Source: Clostridium thailandense
Lineage (GTDB): Bacteria > Bacillota > Clostridia > Clostridiales > Clostridiaceae
Direction: 5' to 3'
DNA length: 64,000 nt
NCBI RefSeq assembly: GCF_019207025.1
Contig: NZ_JAEEGC010000098.1
Location: 1 to 64,000 of the forward strand
Below, one piece after another: positions 8,184-16,193 of this stretch. Every line of letters begins with the position of its first letter. Position 1 is the first letter of the stretch. A model generated the notes under the pieces. That model ran no database searches. It saw nothing but the letters and a program-made list of their open reading frames with translations, and had not been told where the DNA came from. Position numbers and translations under genes: made by a program.

Positions 8184-9152
8184 ATGCGTAATAGTACAGT
8201 TTATTCTGTTGTAGTACCTTTATATAATGAAGAACTTGTTATAGATGAAAGTTATAGAAGATTAAAGAAGGTTATGGATAGCACTAAAGAAAATTATGAG
8301 ATTGTCTTTATAAATGATGGAAGCTCAGATAAAACAGTTGAGAAAGTAGAAAAAATATGTAAGATTGATACAAAAATAAAGCTTATAAATTTTTCAAGAA
8401 ACTTTGGTCATCAAGCTGCAATAACAGCAGGAATGGATATGGCACTAGGAGATGCAGTTGTAGTAATAGATGCAGATCTTCAGGATCCTCCAGAAGTAAT
8501 CTTAAATATGATTGAAAAGTGGAAGGAAGGCTACCATGTTGTTTATGGAAAAAGAGTAAAAAGAGAAGGAGAAACTTTCTTTAAAAAGTTTACCGCTAAG
8601 ATGTTTTATAGGACATTAAAGAGCATGACAAGTATCAATATTCCAGTGGACACAGGAGATTTTAGGCTTATAGATAGAAAAGTATGTGATGCTTTAGTTT
8701 CACTTCCTGAGAAAAATAGATATGTAAGAGGATTAGTTAGCTGGGTGGGATACAAACAGACTTATGTAGAATTTGTAAGACAGGAGAGATTTGCTGGGGA
8801 TAGTAAATATCCTTTAAGAAAGATGATGAAGCTGGCACTAGATGGTATAACTTCTTTCTCATTTAAACCACTTGTGTTTGCTGGATATTTTGGAGGCTTA
8901 GCTTTCTTAGCAGGAATGATTTCAAGCATTGCTATTGTTATAAAAGATTTAATCCAAAGAACAGATATATTAAGCTTAGGTTTAGTTTTATCCATGAATA
9001 TAATGTTTTTCGGTATAACACTTGGCAGCATCGGTATAATGGGTCAATATATTGGAAGAATTTTTGATGAAAGTAAAGGAAGACCTATCTATATAATAGA
9101 AAGTACAGTAAATTATAAAAAGGCTGGTGAAAAGTGTGAAATTAGTAGCTAA
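8184..9152 (+). CDS. Family 2 glycosyltransferase, polyprenyl-phosphate sugar synthase (GtrB/YkcC-like)
   Basis: An N-terminal GT-A domain has the DPM1/GtrB pattern: VVPLYNEE near residue 8, FINDGSSD, the metal-binding VIDADLQDPPE, and FRLIDRKV. Two membrane segments follow near 230-255 and 265-290. The family loads a nucleotide sugar onto undecaprenyl phosphate at the inner face of the membrane. The start is taken at 8184 behind GAGGTGA; an upstream in-frame GTG overlaps that ribosome site. The next two genes encode a GtrA-like flippase candidate and a GT39 transferase, and galU follows. Together these make a complete lipid-linked sugar pathway for envelope decoration. The sugar is unknown; GalU suggests UDP-glucose. 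Confidence 0.92.
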   Translation: MRNSTVYSVVVPLYNEELVIDESYRRLKKVMDSTKENYEIVFINDGSSDKTVEKVEKICKIDTKIKLINFSRNFGHQAAITAGMDMALGDAVVVIDADLQDPPEVILNMIEKWKEGYHVVYGKRVKREGETFFKKFTAKMFYRTLKSMTSINIPVDTGDFRLIDRKVCDALVSLPEKNRYVRGLVSWVGYKQTYVEFVRQERFAGDSKYPLRKMMKLALDGITSFSFKPLVFAGYFGGLAFLAGMISSIAIVIKDLIQRTDILSLGLVLSMNIMFFGITLGSIGIMGQYIGRIFDESKGRPIYIIESTVNYKKAGEKCEISS

Positions 9153-9555
9153 TATAAATAACTATATACTTGAAGGAAAATTTAAACGAATAAGCAGATT
9201 TTCATTAATAGGAGTATTAAATACAGCTATAGACTTTGTTTTTTTTACTATATTCAACAGTTTGTTTGGAGTAAATTATGCTGTAAGCCAGGTGATAGGA
9301 TACAGTTTAGGCGTTGCAAATAGTTTTGTATTTAATAAAAAGTGGACTTTTCAAAGAGGAAATACAAGTAAAAAACTTTATAAAGAACTATTTCAATTTA
9401 TTGTAGTTAATATAGTTTCACTTAGTGTTTCAATAATATTTATGAAACTTTTAGTAAAAGATTATAGTCTTAATGTATATATATCAAAGATAATTGTAAC
9501 ATTTATAGCACAGATAACAAATTTTCTTGCATATAAGCTGTGGGTGTTCAACTAA
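9136..9555 (+). CDS. GtrA-family membrane protein
   Basis: About 139 residues with four membrane segments and the GtrA signature (RFSLIGVLNTAIDFVFF near the N-terminus, then NSFVFNKKWTF). Family members are proposed to flip undecaprenyl-phosphate-linked sugars to the outer face. The gene overlaps the glycosyltransferase by about 17 bases, which implies translational coupling. Two GTG codons, 9127 and 9136, are possible starts; the second has GGTGA at a better distance. It sits exactly between the enzyme that makes the lipid-linked sugar and the one that would use it. Confidence 0.88.
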   Translation: MKLVANINNYILEGKFKRISRFSLIGVLNTAIDFVFFTIFNSLFGVNYAVSQVIGYSLGVANSFVFNKKWTFQRGNTSKKLYKELFQFIVVNIVSLSVSIIFMKLLVKDYSLNVYISKIIVTFIAQITNFLAYKLWVFN

Positions 9556-9565
9556 GGAGGAAGAA

Positions 9566-11845
9566 ATGAAAAAGATAAAGTTTACAAAAGAAACTTTCGC
9601 AGTAACATTGATTTTAATATTATCCGCTGTATTAAACTTTGCAAATATAGGCATAGAGGGATATTCAAATGAATATTATGCAGCTGGTGTAAAGAGCATG
9701 CTTATGAGCTTTAAAAATTTCTTCTTTGTGTCTTTTGATCCAGCAGGATTTGTAACTATAGATAAACCACCAGTTGGATTTTGGATACAAACTATATCTG
9801 CTAAGATATTTGGATTTAGTGGATGGAGCATATTACTTCCACAGGCACTTGCTGGAGTGATTTCGGTATGGCTTGTATATTACCTAGTTAAAAGATCTTT
9901 TGGAAGTATGGCAGGTTTAATATCCGCTTTATGTCTTGCAGTAACTCCAGTTTTTGTAGCTGCTAGCAGAAATAATACAATAGATAATTTACTTGTGATA
10001 ACTTTATTATTTGCTTGCTGGGCTCTTTCAGTAGCTGCCGAAAGAGGAAAGCTTAAATATCTTATAATAAGTTTAGTTCTTGTAGGGGTTGGATTTAATA
10101 TAAAAATGCTTCAGGCCTATATGATAGGACCAGCATTATATATAACCTATCTTCTTTCTACAGCACTGCCAGTTAAAAAGAGAATAAAGCATCTTGTACT
10201 CGGAACAGTAATTCTTTTAGCAGTATCTTTTTCCTGGGCAATAGCTGTAGATTTAGTGCCAGCACAGAATAGACCTTATGTTGGCAGCAGCACAAATAAC
10301 AGTGTCATGGAACTCGTATTAGGACACAATGGTTTAGAAAGACTAGGGCTTGGAAGCAAATCAACTCCAGGAAGTGGAGGAAATAGACAGGGTGGCCAAA
10401 GTCAAAAAAAATCAGAAGACAAGGTTAATGCTGTTTCTAGTGCTACACAGGAGACGTCAAATAAAAATAATATAGAAAATAGTAATGGCAATAGCCAGGG
10501 GCAGGGAGTACAAGGAGGAGCTCCAAGTGGTCTAGGTCAGGGAGCACCTGGAATGAAAGATGGAAACATGCAGCCACCAAGTGGAGGCAGACCAGGAGGA
10601 AATCAAGGTGGTGGACCAGGAGGCGGATCAGGAACTAGATTGGCAGGATCTTTTGGTGCTGAAACACCAGCAGGAATTACAAGATTATTTTCTAAAAATA
10701 TCCTGTCAGATCAAATAGTTTGGTTCTTGCCATTAGCATTATTCGGATTTATAGCAGGAGCTATAAAAGAAAAGTTGAGATTTTCTCTTGATAATAAGAA
10801 AAAACTAGCATTAGTACTCTGGATGGTTTGGCTAGTACCAGAATTTATATACTTTAGTTTTACAACAGGATTGTTTCATCCATACTATTTAACTATGATG
10901 GCACCACCAGCAGCAGCTTTAACTGGAATTGGAATTTCGGTGATGTGGGAAATGTTTAAGGAAGGTGGATGGAAGGCATGGATTCTACCAGTAGCTTTTG
11001 TTGTAGAAGGTTTAACACAGCTTCTTATGATATCTTATTTTAGCAGCAATGTTTCAACTGTTATAAAAAATGTGATTTTAGCATCATTGATATTGTGTTT
11101 TGCAGCTTCTGCTATACTTGCAATATCTAATCTAATAAAAGAAAAGAAAAATACAGCAGAAGATAGCGATAATAGCTTAGAACAAAGTAAAAATGTAAAG
11201 TTTAAAAAGGTATTAGTAGGAATTGCTCTTATAGGAACTCTGGTAACACCTTTGATTGGTTCAAGTGCTGTACTATATCATTCGGTAGGAAATTTACCAG
11301 TAGCTGGATTAGAGCTTCTCTCAACAGGTAATAAAATGGGTAACTTTGGTGGGGGAAATGCAGAAAGTGTTAACACTAAACTTGTTCAGTTCTTAAAAAA
11401 TAATAGAACAAATGAGAAATACTTATTGGTAGTATCATCTTCTCAAAGCGCTGATAGTATAATAATTCAAACTGGTGAATCAGTAATGGCGCTCGGAGGA
11501 TTTTCAGGCTCTGACAATACGCTTACTTTGGATCAATTTAAAGAGCTAGTTAAAAAAGGAGAGGTAAGATATGTACTTGCAGGAGGCATGGGAGGCAATT
11601 CAAGTAACAGTATTATGAATTGGGTTAAAGAGAATGGTAAAGTTGTTGCTGAAAGTGAATGGAAAGATTCTAATGAAGTAAGCACTCAAAATGAAAATAG
11701 CAACAAAAATATTTCCGATACACAAACACAAAGCTCAGATGGAAACACAAACAAGAATACTAACTTAAGAGATGGAGGATTCAGAGGGCCAGGTGGAATG
11801 AATTCCGAACAGTTATATGATTTGAAAGGCATAGTGCAAAATTAG
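9566..11845 (+). CDS. GT39/ArnT-like membrane glycosyltransferase (YkcB-like)
   Basis: A polytopic protein of 759 residues. The N-terminal region carries the ArnT/PMT pattern: a first extracellular loop with GYSNEYYAAGVKSM, then DKPPVGFW, and several membrane segments up to about 240. A low-complexity insert of some 100 residues, rich in Gly, Gln, Asn, Ser and Pro, follows (about 265-370). More membrane segments occupy about 380-590, then an extracellular domain and another Gln/Asn/Gly-rich tail. Such enzymes move a sugar from a polyprenyl carrier onto a surface acceptor. The Bacillus YkcB/YkcC pair has the same arrangement. The start is the ATG at 9566 behind AAGGAGG. Confidence 0.88.
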   Translation: MKKIKFTKETFAVTLILILSAVLNFANIGIEGYSNEYYAAGVKSMLMSFKNFFFVSFDPAGFVTIDKPPVGFWIQTISAKIFGFSGWSILLPQALAGVISVWLVYYLVKRSFGSMAGLISALCLAVTPVFVAASRNNTIDNLLVITLLFACWALSVAAERGKLKYLIISLVLVGVGFNIKMLQAYMIGPALYITYLLSTALPVKKRIKHLVLGTVILLAVSFSWAIAVDLVPAQNRPYVGSSTNNSVMELVLGHNGLERLGLGSKSTPGSGGNRQGGQSQKKSEDKVNAVSSATQETSNKNNIENSNGNSQGQGVQGGAPSGLGQGAPGMKDGNMQPPSGGRPGGNQGGGPGGGSGTRLAGSFGAETPAGITRLFSKNILSDQIVWFLPLALFGFIAGAIKEKLRFSLDNKKKLALVLWMVWLVPEFIYFSFTTGLFHPYYLTMMAPPAAALTGIGISVMWEMFKEGGWKAWILPVAFVVEGLTQLLMISYFSSNVSTVIKNVILASLILCFAASAILAISNLIKEKKNTAEDSDNSLEQSKNVKFKKVLVGIALIGTLVTPLIGSSAVLYHSVGNLPVAGLELLSTGNKMGNFGGGNAESVNTKLVQFLKNNRTNEKYLLVVSSSQSADSIIIQTGESVMALGGFSGSDNTLTLDQFKELVKKGEVRYVLAGGMGGNSSNSIMNWVKENGKVVAESEWKDSNEVSTQNENSNKNISDTQTQSSDGNTNKNTNLRDGGFRGPGGMNSEQLYDLKGIVQN

Positions 11846-11934
11846 TATGTAAATTAAATTTTATGAATAAAAAGATTGAGAATTTATAAAACTAAGTAAG
11901 ATTTAATAACTTAAAGAGAAAGGACTGTATAGTT

Positions 11935-12858
11935 ATGAGTATAAAGAAAGCAATAATCCCTGCAGCAGGACTCGGAACAAGATTTTTACCAGCAACAAAA
12001 GCTCAGCCAAAAGAAATGCTGCCTATAGTAGATAAACCTACAATTCAATATATAGTAGAGGAAGCCGTAGCTTCTGGTATAGAAGAAATATTAATAATTA
12101 CGGGAAGAAATAAAAGAGCTATAGAAGATCATTTTGATAAAGCTGTTGAACTTGAAGATGAATTGAAAAACAGTAATAAAGAAGAACTACTTGAGTTAGT
12201 TCAGGGCATATCTAATATGGTTGACATATATTACATGAGACAAAAAGAACCAAGGGGGTTAGGACATGCTATAAGTCGTGCTAAAACCTTTGTAGGAGAT
12301 GAACCTTTTGCAGTTATGCTTGGTGATGATGTAGTTGACAGTAAAACACCTTGCTTGAAACAGTTAATGGATTGCTATGATAGATATAAGACTTCAATTT
12401 TAGGAGTTCAGCAAGTACGCAAAGAAGATGTCTTTAAATATGGTATAATAAATGGGCTTGAACTTGAAAACAATGTATATAAGGTTAACAATATGATAGA
12501 AAAACCTAAGGTTGAAGAAGCAACATCTAATATAGCAATACTTGGAAGGTATATAATAACTCCTAAAATATTTGAGATGCTGGAAAAGACTAAGCCTGGC
12601 AAAGGAGGAGAAATACAACTTACAGATGCATTAAAGGAATTATCAAAATATGAGTCTGTATATGCTTACTGCTTTGAGGGAGAAAGATATGATGTTGGAG
12701 ACAAATTTGGATTTTTAAGAGCTAATATAGAATATGCCTTAAAACGTGATGAGCTTAGGGAAGAACTTATACCGTACCTCTTAAGTCTCAAAGATAAATA
12801 TGAACCAAAATTAGCAGAAGAGATTTTTTATAACTTTGTGAAAAAACAGGTTGTATAG
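11935..12858 (+). CDS. galU: UTP-glucose-1-phosphate uridylyltransferase
   Basis: All hallmarks of bacterial GalU are visible in 307 residues: the nucleotide-binding AAGLGTRFLPATKAQPKEML near the N-terminus, VDKPTIQYIVEEA, FAVMLGDDVV with the catalytic aspartates, and GKGGEIQLTDAL. It makes UDP-glucose from UTP and glucose-1-phosphate in the cytoplasm. It lies 89 bases after the GT39 gene with no clear terminator between, so it is probably transcribed with the glycosyltransferases and supplies their donor. A strong terminator follows. Confidence 0.96.
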   Translation: MSIKKAIIPAAGLGTRFLPATKAQPKEMLPIVDKPTIQYIVEEAVASGIEEILIITGRNKRAIEDHFDKAVELEDELKNSNKEELLELVQGISNMVDIYYMRQKEPRGLGHAISRAKTFVGDEPFAVMLGDDVVDSKTPCLKQLMDCYDRYKTSILGVQQVRKEDVFKYGIINGLELENNVYKVNNMIEKPKVEEATSNIAILGRYIITPKIFEMLEKTKPGKGGEIQLTDALKELSKYESVYAYCFEGERYDVGDKFGFLRANIEYALKRDELREELIPYLLSLKDKYEPKLAEEIFYNFVKKQVV

Positions 12859-12869
12859 ATAAAGTTAAT

Positions 12870-12908
12870 AATTAAACGGCATAGATTATATATGCCGTTT
12901 AATTATTT
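12870..12908 (+). terminator. Intrinsic terminator
   Basis: The arms AATTAAACGGCATA and TATGCCGTTTAATT flank a 6-base loop, and a T-rich tail follows. This ends the glycosyltransferase-galU transcript. Confidence 0.85.
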
Positions 12909-12976
12909 AGAAGAATAACTAATTATTGATAAAGGTAAGAGATATTTTGTAAATTTTTCTGGATTAATAATGAAAT

Positions 12977-13009
12977 TGTGACAAAGATGTAACAGAAGTA
13001 TTGTATAAT
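12977..13009 (+). promoter_or_regulatory. Autoregulatory promoter with TGTAAC-type boxes
   Basis: TGTGAC at 12977 and TGTAAC at 12988 are 11 bases apart, and TATAAT at 13004 lies 10 bases after the second box. The geometry equals that of the promoters at 4563 and 8064. The gene driven here is a DNA-binding response regulator, which suggests autoregulation. Confidence 0.72.
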
Positions 13010-13037
13010 AAATGTAGTAAAAAACTGGAGGTATAGT

Positions 13038-13715
13038 ATGAGTGGCAAGAAAATATTAGTAGTTGATGATGAACCTTTAATAAGAAAACTTGTAACAGAT
13101 TTTCTTAAAAAGGAAGGATATAATACAATTGAAGCAGAGGACGGACGAAAGGCTTTGGATTTATTTTCTGCAGAGAGTGACATAGATTTAATAATTCTTG
13201 ACGTAATGCTTCCCGAATACGATGGATGGACTGTATGTAGGGAAATAAGAAAAAAGTCAAACGTTCCAATTATAATGCTGACAGCAAGAGGAGAAGAATT
13301 TGACGAAGTTTTTGGTCTTGATATTGGAGCTGACGAGTATATTTCCAAACCCTTTAGTCCCAATATATTAATAGCAAGAGTAAACGCAGTGCTTAGAAGA
13401 GCAGCACCTGCAGATACTAATCTTAAGGAATTTGAAGGTTTAAAAATAGACGAAAGTGCCCACCAAGTAGTTATTGAAAATGAGAGAATCGATTTAAGCC
13501 CTAAAGAATATGATTTATTGATATATCTTACCGAAAATTACGGAAAAGCTTTAAGTAGAGAACAGATATTAGATAAAGTATGGGGATATGACTACTATGG
13601 GGATTTAAGAACAGTAGATACTCATATAAACAGATTGAGAATAAAATTGGATTTTAAAAGTGATTATGTTCATACTGTTCGTGGATATGGATATAGATTT
13701 GAGGTTGAAAAATGA
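13038..13715 (+). CDS. OmpR/PhoB-family response regulator
   Basis: A CheY-like receiver (1-120) shows the acidic pair D10/D11, phospho-acceptor D55 in LIILDVMLPE, and K105 in the conserved SKPF. A winged-helix DNA-binding domain follows (about 130-225) with LSPKEYDLLIYL and VRGYGYRFE. Length 225 is standard. The histidine kinase gene overlaps its stop codon, so the pair is co-translated. Regulators of this class bind direct repeats of about 6 bases spaced 11 apart. Such repeats occur before this gene, before the exporter and before the glycosyltransferases, so I infer that this protein activates all three. The stimulus is unknown; the target genes point to envelope stress. Confidence 0.95.
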   Translation: MSGKKILVVDDEPLIRKLVTDFLKKEGYNTIEAEDGRKALDLFSAESDIDLIILDVMLPEYDGWTVCREIRKKSNVPIIMLTARGEEFDEVFGLDIGADEYISKPFSPNILIARVNAVLRRAAPADTNLKEFEGLKIDESAHQVVIENERIDLSPKEYDLLIYLTENYGKALSREQILDKVWGYDYYGDLRTVDTHINRLRIKLDFKSDYVHTVRGYGYRFEVEK

Positions 13716-15208
13716 TTAAATCAATAAGATCAAAACTTTTTATTTCCATAACTTTTCTTTTGATATTCTTTGTTTTTCTTTTATGGATGTTAAATAACTT
13801 ATATTTAGAACAATACTATGTAGATAAGAAGAAGAGTATATTGAGAGATAATGCAAAACATCTAGCAAATATATATAAAGGTAATATAAAAGACATACAA
13901 AATGAACTTGATATAACAGCTAGCATAACAGGAAGTAATATAGACATACGAAGCAGTGATGGAATTCTGCTATATAGTTCTTTTAGAAAACCACCAGAAG
14001 ACAAACACATAATGAATAATGATAAGCTAAATTCAGAGTCAAAACCTTTTCCAGATAAACCTCATGATAATGAGGTAACCCAATATACCGAAGGCAATGA
14101 TACTTTTGAGATAAGAAGAGATACTGGTATGAATATAGATTTTCTTGCACTTGGAACAAAGCTAAACAATGGAGATATACTTACTATAAGAATTCCAATA
14201 GTTTCTATAAGAGAAAGTGTAGATATTGCAAATAGATTTATTATAATAACAGGTATTATAATTATAATGTTTGGAAGCTTGTGGGTTTATATATTTTCAA
14301 GAAGATTCACAAAGCCAATACTAGAGGTAAATAAGATAGCTAGAAATATGGCTAAATTTGATTTTACTGCAAAATGTAATATAAATGGCAAAGATGAAAT
14401 TGGGCAACTTGGACAAAGTGTTAACTACCTTTCTGGAGAACTGGATAGAGCAATTACAGAATTAAATATAAAAAATAAGAAACTTGAAGAAGATATAGAA
14501 AAGGAAAGAAAAATAGATGAAATGAGAAAGGAATTCATATCTAGTGTTTCTCATGAATTAAGAACACCTTTGTCAATAATACAAGGTTATGCAGAAGGCT
14601 TAAATAGTAACATAGCAGAAAACATAGAAGATAGAAAATTCTATTGTGATGTTATTATGAATGAAACAGAGAAAATGAATAAGCTGGTAAGAGATTTGCT
14701 AAATCTTTCTCAAATTGAATCAGGATATTTTCACATTGAAAAAAGTGAATTTAATCTAACGGAATTGATTAAATATGTTCTAAATAAATATCAATCTATT
14801 TTTAAGGAAAAGAATATTGAAGTGAATTTTGAAAGCTGTGAAAACATCAATGTTTATGGAGATATGGTAAGAATTGAACAAGTGCTTACAAATTATCTTA
14901 ATAATGCTATTAATCATATAGATATTGATAGAGTTATTAAAATAAAAAATATATGTAGTGATGATAAGGTAAGAGTAATTGTATTTAATACAGGAAAGCA
15001 TATACCAAGCGAATCCTTAGGGAAATTATGGAACAGTTTTTATAAAGTTGACAAAGCAAGAACAAGGGCTTATGGAGGCTATGGACTTGGACTTTCTATA
15101 GTGAAAGCTATTCAAGATCTTCATAAAAATTCCTACGGGGTAGAGAATAGTGAAGGTGGTGTAACTTTCTGGTTCGAAATAGATAAAGTAAAAGATACTA
15201 ATATGTAA
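13712..15208 (+). CDS. Membrane sensor histidine kinase
   Basis: Two membrane segments (about 8-28 and 172-195) bracket an extracellular sensor of roughly 140 residues. A HAMP domain (about 195-250), a HisKA domain with SVSHELRTPLS (phospho-acceptor H281) and a HATPase domain with N, G1 (VIVFNTG) and G2 (AYGGYGLGLSIVKAI) boxes complete it. Length 498. It phosphorylates the response regulator encoded by the gene it overlaps by 4 bases. The second catalytic motif reads VIVFNTGKHIP rather than the usual DNGxGIP, a mild variation. No other gene follows closely, so the operon has two genes. Confidence 0.94.
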   Translation: MIKSIRSKLFISITFLLIFFVFLLWMLNNLYLEQYYVDKKKSILRDNAKHLANIYKGNIKDIQNELDITASITGSNIDIRSSDGILLYSSFRKPPEDKHIMNNDKLNSESKPFPDKPHDNEVTQYTEGNDTFEIRRDTGMNIDFLALGTKLNNGDILTIRIPIVSIRESVDIANRFIIITGIIIIMFGSLWVYIFSRRFTKPILEVNKIARNMAKFDFTAKCNINGKDEIGQLGQSVNYLSGELDRAITELNIKNKKLEEDIEKERKIDEMRKEFISSVSHELRTPLSIIQGYAEGLNSNIAENIEDRKFYCDVIMNETEKMNKLVRDLLNLSQIESGYFHIEKSEFNLTELIKYVLNKYQSIFKEKNIEVNFESCENINVYGDMVRIEQVLTNYLNNAINHIDIDRVIKIKNICSDDKVRVIVFNTGKHIPSESLGKLWNSFYKVDKARTRAYGGYGLGLSIVKAIQDLHKNSYGVENSEGGVTFWFEIDKVKDTNM

Positions 15209-15323
15209 AAATTAGAAAAGGAAGATATAAATTATTAATGAAATTTTATTCTAGAAACTTATAATATTATGCAGGAAAAAACTTCAGGATGACGAATTTA
15301 TTAACTGGAAAGGTGGCGGTTAT

Positions 15324-15944
15324 ATGGAGAATAAAATCAGCATAATAAAAAAAAGTAAGTTTCAGGTAAGCGAGTGGTCTGGTGGAACTACAACAGAACT
15401 TTTAATATATCCTGAAGATGCAAAGTATAGTGATAGAAGCTTCAAATGGAGACTTAGTTCGGCAAAGGTTGAAGCTGAAGAATCAATTTTTACACATTTA
15501 CCAGGTATTTCAAGGATTATTATGGTGATAGATGGAGTCTTAAGACTCGAGCATGAAGGACATCACAAAGTAATATTAAACCCTTTTGAACAAGATAGTT
15601 TTATGGGAAGCTGGAAAACCAAAAGTTTTGGTAAAGTAACGGACTTCAATCTCATGATGAATGAGGGATGCATAGGAAAACTAGAAGCTTTTTCTATTAA
15701 TGATAATATTAAAATATTTTTAGATGAAATTAGTGAAGAAACAAATCAAGTTACAGATGCTTTTTATTGTGTAGAAGGAGATTTTCAGCTGACTATTGGG
15801 AATGAGTTACTTAATGTTAATAAAGGTGAAATATTAGAAGTTACAAGATATAGTGATGAAATACATAATAATGAAATTAAAATTTGTAATAAAGGTAGCC
15901 AAAAGGCAAAGGTTATAAAGGCAACAATTTTTTGTCAAAGTTAA
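15324..15944 (+). CDS. HutD/Ves-family cupin-like protein
   Basis: The 206 residues match the HutD/Ves pattern: an N-terminal VSEWSGGTTTELLIYPE, then FKWRLSSAKVEAEESIFTHLPG and MVIDGVLRLEHEGHH. The fold is a double-stranded beta-helix. HutD is found in histidine-utilisation operons of proteobacteria, where it is thought to tune pathway flux, perhaps by binding an intermediate; no enzyme activity is established. Here it stands alone between strong signals, with its own terminator, but just upstream of an activator and a HutH homologue. A related substrate in the same neighbourhood is likely. The ribosome site is AAAGGTGG. Confidence 0.8.
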   Translation: MENKISIIKKSKFQVSEWSGGTTTELLIYPEDAKYSDRSFKWRLSSAKVEAEESIFTHLPGISRIIMVIDGVLRLEHEGHHKVILNPFEQDSFMGSWKTKSFGKVTDFNLMMNEGCIGKLEAFSINDNIKIFLDEISEETNQVTDAFYCVEGDFQLTIGNELLNVNKGEILEVTRYSDEIHNNEIKICNKGSQKAKVIKATIFCQS

Positions 15945-15967
15945 CAAACTTAGAATATTAAAATTTA

Positions 15968-16038
15968 TTAGAGTATCTTAATTATTAAAATGAAATCTAT
16001 CTCAATTTCACTTTAATAATATAAGATACTCTAATTTT
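15968..16038 (+). terminator. Intrinsic terminator
   Basis: A long imperfect stem (TTAGAGTATCTTA with its complement, extended by TTATTAAA and TTTAATAA) ends in a short T tract. It ends the HutD-like gene. From here to 16193 I see only an AT-rich leader. Confidence 0.75.
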
Positions 16039-16193
16039 ATATCTATAAATAGAAAGTTCAAGGTTTTGGAAATTACAATAAAAATGTGAAAATTAATATA
16101 AAAAAGTATTTATATGCAGTAACATTAATAATATAATTAATTATTAAAGAGGTCTATGTAAAAATCCTGATTTGAGAAAGAGATGATAATTAT

